This document shows, in pieces, positions 52,333-61,068 of a DNA stretch of 64,000 nucleotides. Source of the DNA: JBMDXB01 sp048594885 (GTDB lineage Bacteria; Acidobacteriota; Vicinamibacteria; Vicinamibacterales; 2-12-FULL-66-21); assembly GCA_048594885.1 (NCBI GenBank), contig JBMDXB010000018.1:62001-126000 (forward strand), written 5' to 3'. Made by a program: the position numbers and the translations under genes. The notes below the pieces were generated by a model. The model did no database searches and had not been told where the DNA came from. It saw nothing but the letters and a program-made list of their open reading frames with translations. How positions within the stretch are numbered: position 1 is the first letter of the stretch; each line of letters opens with the position of its first letter.

Positions 52333-55188
52333 ATGGCGCACGACTGGATTGCGGTGCGAGGAGCCCGCGTCCACAACCTCAAGAACATCGACGTCGATCT
52401 GCCGCGCGACAAGCTCGTGGTGATCACCGGTCTGTCCGGGTCCGGCAAGTCGTCGCTCGCCTTCGACACGATCTACGCCGAGGGACAGCGGCGCTACGTC
52501 GAGTCGCTGTCGTCGTACGCCCGCCAGTTCCTCGAGCAGATGGAGAAGCCGGACGTCGATCTCATCGACGGCCTGTCGCCCGCCATTGCCATCGAGCAGA
52601 AGACCACCGGCTCGAATCCGCGCTCCACAGTCGGCACCGTCACGGAAATCTACGACTACCTCCGCCTGCTCTTCGCGAACGTTGGCGTGCCGCACTGCCA
52701 TCTGTGCGGGCGCGAGATCGCCTCCCAGTCGCTCGAGCGCATCGTCGACATGGTGATGCTGTCGCCGAACGACGAGCGCGTGAACGTGCTGGCGCCGATC
52801 GTGCGCGGCCGGAAAGGGGAGTTCAAGAAGGAGCTGCAGTCGCTGCGGACGCGCGGCTTCACGAAGGTGCGCGTCGACGGCCAGGTCAGGTCGCTCGACG
52901 AGGACATCAAGCTCGATCGACGGCGCAACCACACGATCGACGTGATCGTCGACCGCGTGATCCTGAAGCCCGGCATCGAGCGGCGTCTCACGGAATCGAT
53001 CGAGATCGCGCTGAACCTCGCGGACGATGTGGTGGTGATCAACACGCTGGAGGGCGGTGACCGGCTGTTCTCGCGGAAGCTCGCGTGCACGTTCTGCGGC
53101 GTGAGCATGCCCGAGATGACGCCGCGCGCGTTCTCCTTCAACTCACCGCACGGCGCCTGCCAGGAATGCCAGGGTCTCGGCGCCGTCTACGACTTCGATC
53201 CCGCGCGGCTCGTGCCGGACGAATCGCTGTCGCTTTCCGAGGGTGCCATCGCCCCGTGGGCGAAGGGGGACCGCAAGCTCGTTCGCGAAGCGCTGGCGAC
53301 GCTGTCACGGACGTTCGGCATCGATCTCGCGCAGCCGTTCCGCCGCCTGCCGCGCAAGATCCGAGACCTGCTGTTCTTCGGCGCGGGCGTCGGCGCCAAA
53401 CGCGGAGAGGACACACCGCGGCGGAAGGCCGCCGAGCGCGAGAAGGATCCGTTCGGCGGCGGGTTCGAGGGGCTGATCCCCAACCTGCGGCGGCGCTACG
53501 ACGAGGGAACCTGGCTCGAACAGGAAAACCTGGAGCCCTACCGCGCGCTGCGGCCGTGCCCGGCGTGCGCCGGCGAACGGCTCAAGGCACAGAGCCGGTC
53601 CGTCCGCGTCAAGGGGCGCACGATTTCGGAGTACGTCAACCTGCCGATTTCCGAGGCCGTGCGCGTGTTCGACGGCCTCGAGCTGTCGGACCGCGAAGCG
53701 CTCATCGCCAGCCGCATCCTGCGCGAGATCCGCGACCGGCTGCACTTCCTGAACGACGTCGGCGTCGGATACCTGACGCTCGGGCGCAGCGCGGCGACGC
53801 TGTCCGGCGGAGAAGGACAGCGCATCCGTCTCGCCACGCAGATCGGCTCCAATCTGACGGGCGTGCTGTACGTGCTCGACGAGCCGTCGATCGGGCTGCA
53901 CCAGCGCGACAACCGCGCACTGCTCTCCACGCTCGGGCGGCTCCGCGATCTTGGCAACACCGTCGTCGTCGTCGAGCACGACGAAGAGACCATTCGCACG
54001 GCTGACTACGTGGTCGATCTGGGTCCCGGCGCAGGTGAGCACGGCGGGTACGTGATCTTCCAGGGATCGCCGGCGGATCTGATGGGGAACGGACACGGCT
54101 CGCTGACCGGCGCGTTTCTGCGCGGGGACCGGTCGATCGAAACGCCGCGCACGCGGCGCCCGGCGACGCGCGGCGAGGTCCTCATCAAAGGCGCGCGCGC
54201 GAACAACCTGAAGGACATCGACATCGCGCTGCCGCTGGGCGTGCTGACGACGGTGACCGGCGTCAGCGGCTCGGGAAAATCCACGCTCGTCAACGAGATC
54301 CTCTACCGCGCGCTCGCGAGGCAGCTCTATCGCGCCGCCGACGAGCCCGGTGCCCACACCGCCATCGAGGGCATCGAGCTCATCGACAAGGTCATTCAGA
54401 TCGATCAGTCGCCGATCGGGCGCACCCCACGGTCGAATCCGGCAACCTACACGGGCCTCTTCACGTTCATCCGCGAGCTGTTCGCGATGTTGCCGGAAGC
54501 GAAGACGCGCGGATTCCGGCCGGGGCGGTTCTCCTTCAACGTGAAGGGTGGCCGCTGCGAGGCGTGCCAGGGGGACGGGGTCATCGCGATCGAGATGCAC
54601 TTCCTGCCGAACGTCTACGTCACCTGCGAGCAGTGCAAGGGCCGGCGATACAACCGCGAGACGCTCGAGATCAAATATCGCGGCAAGTCGATCGCGGAGG
54701 TCCTGAACCTCACCGTCGATCAGGCGCTGCCGCTGTTGGAGAACTTCCCGCCGATCGCGAACAAGCTGCGCACGCTGCAGGACGTCGGCCTCGGCTATAT
54801 CGAGCTCGGCCAGTCGGCGACGACGCTGAGTGGCGGCGAAGCGCAACGGGTGAAGCTCTCGCGCGAGCTGTCGCGCCGCGGTACGGGGCGAACGCTTTAC
54901 ATCCTCGACGAGCCGACGACCGGTCTCCACTTCGAGGACACGCACAAACTGCTGGACGTGCTGAACAAGCTCGTCGATCAGGGCAACACGGTCGTTATCA
55001 TCGAGCACAACCTCGACGTCATCAAGTCCGCGGACTACGTCATCGACCTCGGCCCGGAGGGCGGCGAGGGCGGCGGACGCATCGTCGCGCAGGGGACTCC
55101 TGAAGATGTCGCGAGGAGCCGAGAATCGTTTACAGGACGCTTTCTCGCCGACATCCTCGGCGGGCGTCTGTCGGCGCGTCGGGCGTAG
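52333..55188 (+). CDS. uvrA: Excinuclease ABC subunit A
   Basis: 951 residues, normal UvrA length. The N-terminal ATPase half has Walker A GLSGSGKSSLAFDT near 32 and the ABC signature TLSGGEGQRIRLATQI near 493 with Walker B VLYVLDEPSIGLHQ; the C-terminal half has GVSGSGKSTLVNEIL near 641 and TLSGGEAQRVKLSRELS with LYILDEPTTGLHFED. Zinc modules are visible: CTFCG...CQECQGLG near 250-280 and CEACQGDG...CEQCKGRR near 740-770. In the first module the outer pair begins CHLCG near 121. It scans DNA for bulky lesions with UvrB in nucleotide-excision repair. It stands alone here. Confidence 0.98.
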   Translation: MAHDWIAVRGARVHNLKNIDVDLPRDKLVVITGLSGSGKSSLAFDTIYAEGQRRYVESLSSYARQFLEQMEKPDVDLIDGLSPAIAIEQKTTGSNPRSTVGTVTEIYDYLRLLFANVGVPHCHLCGREIASQSLERIVDMVMLSPNDERVNVLAPIVRGRKGEFKKELQSLRTRGFTKVRVDGQVRSLDEDIKLDRRRNHTIDVIVDRVILKPGIERRLTESIEIALNLADDVVVINTLEGGDRLFSRKLACTFCGVSMPEMTPRAFSFNSPHGACQECQGLGAVYDFDPARLVPDESLSLSEGAIAPWAKGDRKLVREALATLSRTFGIDLAQPFRRLPRKIRDLLFFGAGVGAKRGEDTPRRKAAEREKDPFGGGFEGLIPNLRRRYDEGTWLEQENLEPYRALRPCPACAGERLKAQSRSVRVKGRTISEYVNLPISEAVRVFDGLELSDREALIASRILREIRDRLHFLNDVGVGYLTLGRSAATLSGGEGQRIRLATQIGSNLTGVLYVLDEPSIGLHQRDNRALLSTLGRLRDLGNTVVVVEHDEETIRTADYVVDLGPGAGEHGGYVIFQGSPADLMGNGHGSLTGAFLRGDRSIETPRTRRPATRGEVLIKGARANNLKDIDIALPLGVLTTVTGVSGSGKSTLVNEILYRALARQLYRAADEPGAHTAIEGIELIDKVIQIDQSPIGRTPRSNPATYTGLFTFIRELFAMLPEAKTRGFRPGRFSFNVKGGRCEACQGDGVIAIEMHFLPNVYVTCEQCKGRRYNRETLEIKYRGKSIAEVLNLTVDQALPLLENFPPIANKLRTLQDVGLGYIELGQSATTLSGGEAQRVKLSRELSRRGTGRTLYILDEPTTGLHFEDTHKLLDVLNKLVDQGNTVVIIEHNLDVIKSADYVIDLGPEGGEGGGRIVAQGTPEDVARSRESFTGRFLADILGGRLSARRA

Positions 55189-55251
55189 AATGCGGGCGTT
55201 TCGTCGGACGAGCTTATGTGGTGCGCCAGCCACAGTCCCCAGACCGCCCGT

Positions 55252-55312
55252 TGTGGCTGAACAGCCACACCCGGCCTTTCCGAAGGCGTGGTCCGGCAGC
55301 GGCAGTTGCCGG
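55252..55312 (+). other. Two hairpins in the spacer before lpxC
   Basis: TGTGGCTG (55252-55259) pairs perfectly with CAGCCACA (55262-55269), and CCGGCA (55293-55298) with TGCCGG (55307-55312). Both lie in the 230-base uvrA-lpxC spacer, which is otherwise without a clear gene apart from the small ORF at 55364. They may belong to a structured lpxC leader or to the end of the uvrA transcript. Confidence 0.45.
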
Positions 55313-55363
55313 CAAATGTGTGTTGCACAGAATCTTATGGGTATTCTGAGGAGGGCGAACCTG

Positions 55364-55411
55364 GTGGCAGTCCGTTTGCTCAACAGCCATCGCTCACCCA
55401 CGTCCGATTAG
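55364..55411 (+). CDS. Possible 15-codon leader ORF upstream of lpxC
   Basis: GTG at 55364 follows a strong ribosome site (GAGGAGGG, 55348-55355) by eight bases and reads VAVRLLNSHRSPTSD to a TAG that ends seven bases before the lpxC ATG. The frame also extends back to an ATG at 55337, which has no ribosome site. The position suggests a leader peptide or coupling ORF. Translation is not shown. Confidence 0.4.
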   Translation: MAVRLLNSHRSPTSD

Positions 55412-55418
55412 AGAGGAC

Positions 55419-56330
55419 ATGACCGCGCAGCGTACCCTTCGCCGTTCTGTGTCTTGTAAAGGAATAGGTCTTCATTCCGGAAACAAGGTCACGCTTTCGC
55501 TCAAGCCCGCGCCCGCTGATTACGGAATTCGCTTTCAGCGCACGGATCTCGACGGCCTCGAGATTCCCGCCACCATCACGCATCTCGGCGGGATTCAGTA
55601 CCAGACGGGGCTGACGCGCGAGGCGGTGTCAGTCGAGACGGTCGAACATCTGCTTTCCGCGTTGACCGCGCTCGGCATCGACAACGTCGTCGTCCAGCTC
55701 GACCACTCTGAAGTGCCGATCATGGACGGCAGCGCCGCGCCGTTCGTGTACCTGATCCACGAGGCCGGGGTGAAGCGGCTCCAGGCGCCGCGACGCTACC
55801 TGAAGGTGCTGCGGCCGATCTCGCTGACGCAGGGCGACAAGCGGATCGCGCTGTACCCCTCGGATCATTTCAAGGTCACCTACAGCATCAGCTTCGACCA
55901 CCCGCTGCTGCGACACCAGTCGCGGACGATGCGGATCAGCGAAGAGACGTTCGTCGAGGAGATTGCGCCGGCGCGCACCTTCGGCTTCCTGAAGGAAGTC
56001 GAGATGCTGCGGCAGCGCGGCCTCGCGCTGGGCGGATCGCTGGACAACGCGATCGTGCTCGGCGAGACGGGCGTTCTGAACAACGCGCTGCGCTTCGACG
56101 ACGAGTTCGTCCGCCACAAGATCCTCGACGTTGTCGGCGACCTGTCGCTCGTCGGCTACCCGGTGATCGGCCATCTCGTCGCGCACCGTGGCGGCCACGC
56201 GCTGCACACCGCGTTTGCGACGAAGATCCTCGAGGAAGCCGACGCCTGGCGGCTGGTGGCAGCGCCGGCGGACGCGCTCGTGGGCATGCCGGCGGCCGCC
56301 GCGAAGACCGCGCCGCGCCTCGCGAACTAG
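55419..56330 (+). CDS. lpxC: UDP-3-O-acyl-N-acetylglucosamine deacetylase
   Basis: 303 residues. All LpxC landmarks are present: GIGLHSGNKVTL, the zinc His in VETVEHLLSALTALGIDNV, DGSAAPFV, the ARTFGFLKEVEML loop, ALRFDDEFVRHKILDVVGDL (second His and Asp) and AHRGGHALHTAFATKIL. It carries out the committed step of lipid A synthesis, so the organism should make LPS and have an outer membrane. Start supported by AGAGGA before ATG 55419. A terminator follows at 56347. Confidence 0.98.
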   Translation: MTAQRTLRRSVSCKGIGLHSGNKVTLSLKPAPADYGIRFQRTDLDGLEIPATITHLGGIQYQTGLTREAVSVETVEHLLSALTALGIDNVVVQLDHSEVPIMDGSAAPFVYLIHEAGVKRLQAPRRYLKVLRPISLTQGDKRIALYPSDHFKVTYSISFDHPLLRHQSRTMRISEETFVEEIAPARTFGFLKEVEMLRQRGLALGGSLDNAIVLGETGVLNNALRFDDEFVRHKILDVVGDLSLVGYPVIGHLVAHRGGHALHTAFATKILEEADAWRLVAAPADALVGMPAAAAKTAPRLAN

Positions 56331-56346
56331 TCTGCAATTCCCCCGT

Positions 56347-56374
56347 GGCCCGGCCTTCCGGCCGGGCCTTTTTT
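56347..56374 (+). terminator. Rho-independent terminator after lpxC
   Basis: Nine-base arms GGCCCGGCC (56347-56355) and GGCCGGGCC (56360-56368) with a TTCC loop, followed directly by six T residues. Begins 17 bases after the lpxC stop. Confidence 0.92.
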
Positions 56375-56411
56375 ATCCGCTATCATTTTGACCGCAGGGG
56401 AGGGCTGCCTC

Positions 56412-58790
56412 GTGAATCGACTTCTGTCCTACGCGATCGGCGCGGTTGTCATCATGGCGCTCGCCGGTTACGCGCTCGCCGCCGGCCAGACGCGCCAATA
56501 TGAAGCGACCATCCATCGCACGTCGTATGCCATCCCGCACATCGTCGCAGCGGACTTCGGCAGCCTCGGCTTCGGCGAAGGTTACGCATTCGCCCAGGAT
56601 CACCTGTGCTCGTTCGCGGACCAGATCGTCCTCGCCCGCGGTGAACGCGCCAGATTCTTCGGGGCCGGTGACGCAGACGTTCACCTGCAGAGCGACATCG
56701 CGATCAAGGCACTGGGTGTGGCAGCCCTCGCCGCGGCCGATCTGAAACAGGCCGCGCCGCAGGCGCGCGAGCAGCTCGCCGGCTACGCCGCCGGATACAA
56801 CGCCTATCTCGCTGAAGCGGGCGTGAACGGCGTCCCCGGATGGTGCCGCGGCGCGGAGTGGGTCAGGCCGATTACCGCCGAGGATGTGGCGGCCCGTACC
56901 CGGCTCGTGACGCTTACGCTGACGGCGTTCGCGCCATTGATTGCGTCCGCTGCACCGCCGGGCAGCTCGCCGGCACCGGCGGTCGCCATGCCGGACCTGA
57001 ACCCTGGCCTGAGCAACGGCTGGGCGATAGGCCGGGAGCGTTCGGAAACAGGTCGCGGAATACTGCTCGCCAACCCGCACTACCCGTGGGTCGGTTCGAA
57101 CCGTTTCTGGGAGAAGCACCTGACGGTACCGGGCGAGATCGACGTCTACGGCGTCAGTCTGCTCGGTTCCCCCGGGGTCGCGATCGGGTTCAACCGCCAC
57201 GTCGCGTGGACGCACACGGTTTCTGCCGGCGCACGGTTCACGGGTTATGCGCTGAAGCTCGTGCCGGGATCACCGACCTCGTACCTGTACGACGGGAAAC
57301 CGCGGCGAATGACCGCGCGCGAAGTGCAGGTGGACGTGCGGCAGCCCGACGGATCGACGTCGCGCGTCGCCCGTACCGTCTATTTCAGTCACTACGGTCC
57401 GATCGTGAATTTTCCGGGCCTGCCGTGGACGGCGACCCGCGCCGTCGCTATCCGCGACGCCAACGCAGACAACAACGAAGGCATGGAGACGTACGCGGCG
57501 ATGGCGCGCGCGCGCACGCTGGACGACGTCAAACGGGCGCACGCGCGGGGCGGGATTGCGTTCGTCAACACGATGGTCGCGACTGACGACGGGCGCGCGT
57601 TCTACATCGACGCGTCGGCGGCGCCGCACCTGCCGCCGTTGGCGATCGAGTGGTGGACGAAGCAGGTCGAAGTCGACGCCGACGTCAAAGCCGCGTACGG
57701 ACGGAATCTGATCCTGCTCGACGGCAGCGACTCGAGGTTCGAGTGGGCGACCGATCCGCGTGCCCGCGACGCTGGTGTCGTGCCGGCGGAGCTCGCGCCG
57801 CAGCTCGAACGCGCCGACTACGTCTTCAACGCGAACGACAGCTACTGGATCAGCCATCCGCGGGCGGCGCTCACCGGGTTCTCGCCGGTGCACGGGAGAG
57901 AGAGGACGGTGCGCTCGCTTCGCACTCGCATGAACGTGCATCTGCTGGACGACACGTCTCCGGCAGGCCCGTCGGGAGCGAACGGCCGCTTCTCAATCGA
58001 GGAGGTCTGGGCGGCGGTGTTCAGCAACCGCTCGATGGGCGCCGAGTTGCTGCGGGCGCCGGTGGTCGAGCGGTGCCAGGCCGTGCCGGACGTGACCGTG
58101 GCCGATCGCCGCGTCTCGCTCGCCGAGGCCTGCCGCGTGCTGGCGCGATGGGACGGGACGCTCAATCTCGAGAGCCGCGGGTCGGTGTTGTGGCGTGAGT
58201 TCGTCACGCAGTTCCGCCCTGCGGATACTGCACGCCTGTTTCGGACGCCGTTCGATCCTGCGGACCCGATCGGTACTCCACGCGGCCTGGCGCCGACCAA
58301 CAAGGGCAGCGACATTGCGCTGGAGGCGCTCGCGCGCGCGGTGCAGGTGCTCGGGCGCGCAGGTCTTCCGCTCGACGCGCCGATTGGCCAGGTGCGGTTC
58401 GCGAGGCGCGGCGATCGGCGGGTGACCGTGCACGGCGGCCTGGGAGGCGAGGAAGGGATCGCCAACTTCGTCTCGTACTCGCCAAATCGGACCACGCTCG
58501 AGCCGGACCCGCCCGTTGCGCCGCTCGTGCAGGGCAGCCGTTATCTCAGACGCGATGGGTATCCGATCAACGGCGGCAGCAGTTTCGTGATGGCCGTCGC
58601 GTTCACGGACGCAGGCCCGCGCGGCCGCGCGGTGCTGACCTACGGCCAGTCCGGCGACCCGCGCTCGCCGCATTTCAGCGACCAGACGGAGCTGTTCTCG
58701 CGCAAGGGATGGCGCGAGACCCTGTTCACGCCGGAGCAGATCCGCTCGGATCCGAGCGTCGTATCGAAGGTTGTGCGGGGGTCACGGTAG
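56412..58790 (+). CDS. Penicillin acylase-family Ntn hydrolase
   Basis: 792 residues from GTG 56412, chosen because GGGGAGG lies eight bases upstream; a TTG at 56388 is possible. A signal peptide or anchor (LLSYAIGAVVIMALAGYALAAG) is followed by the alpha chain (HIVAADFGSLGFGEGYAFAQDHLC) and a spacer. The autocatalytic nucleophile Ser lies in NPGLSNGWAIG near 205, then NPHYPWVGSNRFWEKHLTVPGEIDVYGVSLLGSPGVAIGFNRHVAWTHTVS forms the start of the beta chain. The family cleaves amide bonds of acylated compounds in the periplasm (aculeacin A, acyl-homoserine lactones, penicillins). The HAWTHT stretch is common in AHL/aculeacin acylases, but the substrate is not determinable here. Confidence 0.93.
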   Translation: MNRLLSYAIGAVVIMALAGYALAAGQTRQYEATIHRTSYAIPHIVAADFGSLGFGEGYAFAQDHLCSFADQIVLARGERARFFGAGDADVHLQSDIAIKALGVAALAAADLKQAAPQAREQLAGYAAGYNAYLAEAGVNGVPGWCRGAEWVRPITAEDVAARTRLVTLTLTAFAPLIASAAPPGSSPAPAVAMPDLNPGLSNGWAIGRERSETGRGILLANPHYPWVGSNRFWEKHLTVPGEIDVYGVSLLGSPGVAIGFNRHVAWTHTVSAGARFTGYALKLVPGSPTSYLYDGKPRRMTAREVQVDVRQPDGSTSRVARTVYFSHYGPIVNFPGLPWTATRAVAIRDANADNNEGMETYAAMARARTLDDVKRAHARGGIAFVNTMVATDDGRAFYIDASAAPHLPPLAIEWWTKQVEVDADVKAAYGRNLILLDGSDSRFEWATDPRARDAGVVPAELAPQLERADYVFNANDSYWISHPRAALTGFSPVHGRERTVRSLRTRMNVHLLDDTSPAGPSGANGRFSIEEVWAAVFSNRSMGAELLRAPVVERCQAVPDVTVADRRVSLAEACRVLARWDGTLNLESRGSVLWREFVTQFRPADTARLFRTPFDPADPIGTPRGLAPTNKGSDIALEALARAVQVLGRAGLPLDAPIGQVRFARRGDRRVTVHGGLGGEEGIANFVSYSPNRTTLEPDPPVAPLVQGSRYLRRDGYPINGGSSFVMAVAFTDAGPRGRAVLTYGQSGDPRSPHFSDQTELFSRKGWRETLFTPEQIRSDPSVVSKVVRGSR

Positions 58791-60146
58791 GACGACGAGC
58801 GGCGTGATCGTCACGGGCGATCCGTGCGACTCGAACCAGTCGATGCCCTCGGACACCAGATCGAACTTCAGCGCATAGCGTCCCGCCTGCGCCGGGACCG
58901 CGATCGGCATGGCAATGTCGAGGGCTGTTCCAGGCTCGAGATTGTGCGGCAGCCACGCACGCTCGTAGTCGCGATTGATCACGGAGCCGTCGGGCGTGCA
59001 GAGCTGCGCGCCGAGGCGCACGAGGCGGCGTCCGTAGCTGGCGCGCGCGGGAAAGGCGCGTCGTGATTCGTTGTGGACGCGCGTCTTCACCGTCAGCTTT
59101 CGTCCTCGCCGCCCGACGAGCGGCAACCCCGGCACCACCGTCCGCACGTCGATGCGCGCGATCGGCGTCGCCCCCTCGATCGCGTTGCCAAGGTGGTTGT
59201 TGTCCCAGATTTCCCGCGCGATCCGCTGATAGTCGGCCGATCCCGGCACGAACCGGCGCGAGAACATGTTCTCGGGGTGGTCGGTGATTTCCCAGGACAG
59301 CCTGTCGATGCCGATCTCGGCGGCCATGCGGCGCGCGAGCGCCATCTCCTCGTCGCTGTCGTTGTGCGTGAAGAGGATATAGCGCCAGTTGAGAAACGGC
59401 ACATCGCGTGCGGTGCGGCGCTTCTCGTCGGCGGCGACGCGGAGATTGCGGATGGCCTTCTCGAAGTCGCCACGCTGACGGTACTTCGCGTAGCTGTCCG
59501 GTGTCGCGCCGTCGATCGAAAACGTCACTTCGTCGATGCCGGAGTGCACGAGGCGGCGGACCTGCTCCTCGTTGAAGGCGAGGCCGTTCGTGCTCGTGTA
59601 GAGGTAGATGTGCGGGAACTTCGATTTGATGTATTCGCACATCTCGATGGCGCGCTTGTGCAGGAACGTCTCGCCGTAGTTGAAGAAATCGACCCGGACG
59701 AGCGACGGACCTGCGTCGTCGATCACGCGCCGGAAGAGCTCGAAGTCGAGCATGCCGGCCTTGCGCGTGCGTGTGATGCCGGTCTCCGGAGCGCAACAGG
59801 CCTGCGCGCACGAGATGTTGCACGCCGCCGTGCACTCGATGTAGAGCCGCGACGGCACCGCAGCGACGTTCAGGTCGCGCTGAGGCGGACCGTCATCCTT
59901 CTTGAGCGGAAGCTTGAGGGGGCAGTCTCCGCAGAACTTCGACCCGCCGGCGTTGAGATCGCGGCGCAGCGCGGAGATGCGGTCGCCCGTCCAGATGCCG
60001 GACACGCCATCTGTCTTCGTATCTCCGAGCACGCGCGTTCCGTAGGGATCGGCACACCCGCACACAATGCGCCCATCGCACAGCATGACGAGCGTTTCCC
60101 AGGGCCAGGAGCACGTAAACCGAGTCGCGAGGTAGTTGAGAGACAC
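58782..60146 (-). CDS. Radical SAM protein with unusual Cys motif and N-terminal SPASM-like Cys cluster
   Basis: 454 residues. The radical SAM core begins YIECTAACNISCAQACC: counted from the CN, cysteines are C-x3-C-x3-C, one residue longer than the classical C-x3-C-x2-C. VDFFNYGETFLHKR supplies the GGE-like SAM-binding motif (YGE), and VTFSIDGATPDSYAKYR follows. Before the core, MLCDGRIVCGCADPYGT and KFCGDCPLKL form a Cys-rich SPASM-like module at the N-terminus, where one expects it at the C-terminus. The last about 110 residues (LTVKTRVHNESRRAFPARAS...GRYALKFDLVSEGIDWFESHG) are a Wzt-like beta-sandwich. It may modify a peptide or a surface glycan. The gene overlaps the acylase by 9 bp, convergently. 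Confidence 0.88.
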   Translation of the reverse strand: MSLNYLATRFTCSWPWETLVMLCDGRIVCGCADPYGTRVLGDTKTDGVSGIWTGDRISALRRDLNAGGSKFCGDCPLKLPLKKDDGPPQRDLNVAAVPSRLYIECTAACNISCAQACCAPETGITRTRKAGMLDFELFRRVIDDAGPSLVRVDFFNYGETFLHKRAIEMCEYIKSKFPHIYLYTSTNGLAFNEEQVRRLVHSGIDEVTFSIDGATPDSYAKYRQRGDFEKAIRNLRVAADEKRRTARDVPFLNWRYILFTHNDSDEEMALARRMAAEIGIDRLSWEITDHPENMFSRRFVPGSADYQRIAREIWDNNHLGNAIEGATPIARIDVRTVVPGLPLVGRRGRKLTVKTRVHNESRRAFPARASYGRRLVRLGAQLCTPDGSVINRDYERAWLPHNLEPGTALDIAMPIAVPAQAGRYALKFDLVSEGIDWFESHGSPVTITPLVVLP

Positions 60147-60154
60147 AACAGAAC

Positions 60155-60417
60155 GCGATTGCCGATTGCCGATCGTCGATTGCGGATTACCGGATTGGGG
60201 ATTGACGAGTGGGATTGCGGACTGTCGATTGGACGGGCGATTTGCGATTGGTGATTCTCATAGCCGATTGCCGCATCGTCGATCGCCAACCCCAATCGTC
60301 AATCGCCAATCCGCGATCCCAATCGCCAATCCGCGATCCCAATCCTCAATCCGCAATCCCAATCCTCAATCGTCCATCCGTCATTCCGCATTCGACGATC
60401 GGCAATCCGCAATCGAT
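60155..60417. repeat. Long imperfect CGATTGC/CAATCC heptamer array with inverted halves
   Basis: About 263 bases of degenerate 7-nt units. The first part (about 60155-60255) carries words such as GATTGCC, GATTGCG and GATTGGG; the second (about 60275-60415) carries the complementary words AATCGCC, AATCCGC and AATCCCA. The halves could pair into a long imperfect hairpin in DNA or RNA. It fills the gap between the radical SAM gene and the 89-residue gene and contains no credible ORF. Confidence 0.85.
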
Positions 60418-60687
60418 CTAGCTCTTCTTTGTGAGCTTTCGCATATACGCATTGAGACGTTCGTTCTCGTACGAGACGAAGTTGAGAAACAGGCTCTCGG
60501 ACAGATACTGCCGCCGTTCCTCGTCGTTCATCTGCTCGATGACGTTCTGGATCTCGCGGACGGTGTCCTCGAAGCTGCGTTCGAGCTCCTTCCGCGCGGT
60601 GAGGTCCTTGTAGAGCGATTCGAGGATCGTCAGCAGGTCGCCGTCGAGCGGCACCTTGGCGCCGGTCGTCATCTTGATCGTGCGCAT
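60418..60687 (-). CDS. Small helical protein paired with a STAS protein
   Basis: 89 residues, mostly helix-forming and charged (LLTILESLYKDLTARKELERS, REIQNVIEQMNDEERRQYLSESLFLNFVSYENERLNAYMRKLTKKS), no Cys and no membrane segment. It starts four bases after the stop of the STAS gene on the same strand, so the two are surely cotranscribed. I do not recognise a family; a partner or regulator in an anti-sigma/anti-anti-sigma switch is a reasonable guess from position only. Confidence 0.7.
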   Translation of the reverse strand: MRTIKMTTGAKVPLDGDLLTILESLYKDLTARKELERSFEDTVREIQNVIEQMNDEERRQYLSESLFLNFVSYENERLNAYMRKLTKKS

Positions 60688-60691
60688 GGGG

Positions 60692-61033
60692 CTACGCTCC
60701 GAAGCTTTTGACGGCGCTCGGCTCGTCGGGGTGCACTTCGATGAAGTTCTGCGCCCCCGTCATCGTCAGCATCGTCTCGACGCGCTTCTGAACGCCGGCG
60801 AGCTTGAGCGCGCCGCCGGCGGCGGCCGCCTGGCGATACAGGTCCATGAGGCAGCCGATCGTCGCGCTGTCGACGTACCCGACCGAGGAGAGATCGACGA
60901 CGACCTTCTTCTCGCCGGCGCCAATGAGCTGCGTCACCGCCGTCGAGAACTCGGAGAGGAGCGGGTACATCAGCCGGGATTCGCCGACACGGATGATGGC
61001 GACGCCGCCCGCGTGTTCGGTTGAGAGATTCAT
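60692..61033 (-). CDS. STAS-domain protein, anti-sigma factor antagonist type
   Basis: 113 residues, the size of SpoIIAA/RsbV-like proteins. The STAS core shows AIIRVGESRLMYPLL, KKVVVDLSSVGYVDSATIGCLMDLY with the phosphorylatable Ser in VDSATIG, then GGALKLAGVQKRVETMLTMTGAQNFIEVHPDEPSAVKSF. Unphosphorylated, such proteins bind an anti-sigma kinase and release a sigma factor. No RsbW-like kinase is present nearby. The gene sits 31 bases downstream of the ECF sigma gene on the same strand, separated by the 25-bp palindromic element. Confidence 0.92.
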   Translation of the reverse strand: MNLSTEHAGGVAIIRVGESRLMYPLLSEFSTAVTQLIGAGEKKVVVDLSSVGYVDSATIGCLMDLYRQAAAAGGALKLAGVQKRVETMLTMTGAQNFIEVHPDEPSAVKSFGA

Positions 61034-61043
61034 TCAGTTACTC

Positions 61044-61068
61044 CGGCAGCCCTGAAGGGCTGCACTAC
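61044..61068. repeat. Dispersed 25-bp palindromic element, copy 2
   Basis: An exact reverse-complement copy of 8800-8824, centred on GCAGCCCTGAAGGGCTGC. It contains the TAG stop (61067-61065) of the minus-strand sigma-factor gene and could fold as a hairpin in its transcript, which might reduce expression of the STAS and 89-residue genes downstream. Confidence 0.85.

Noticed and set aside
50767..52932. A 721-codon minus-strand frame opposite the permease and the start of uvrA.
   Set aside because: It runs across two good plus-strand genes and a promoter gap and lacks any family resemblance.
55201..55330. Possible tRNA or other structured RNA gene between uvrA and lpxC.
   Set aside because: Two hairpins are present but no T-loop sequence (GGTTCRAATCC) or CCA end; no known RNA family recognised.
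53305..55401. A 698-codon minus-strand frame opposite uvrA.
   Set aside because: Mirror frame of uvrA; no motifs.
55106..55411. 101-codon plus frame starting inside uvrA and running to lpxC.
   Set aside because: Most of it lies in uvrA or in hairpin-rich spacer; only the last 15 codons have a ribosome site, reported separately as a possible leader ORF.
60155..60417. CRISPR-like repeat array.
   Set aside because: Units are 7 bases, contiguous and degenerate, with no unique spacers and no cas genes.
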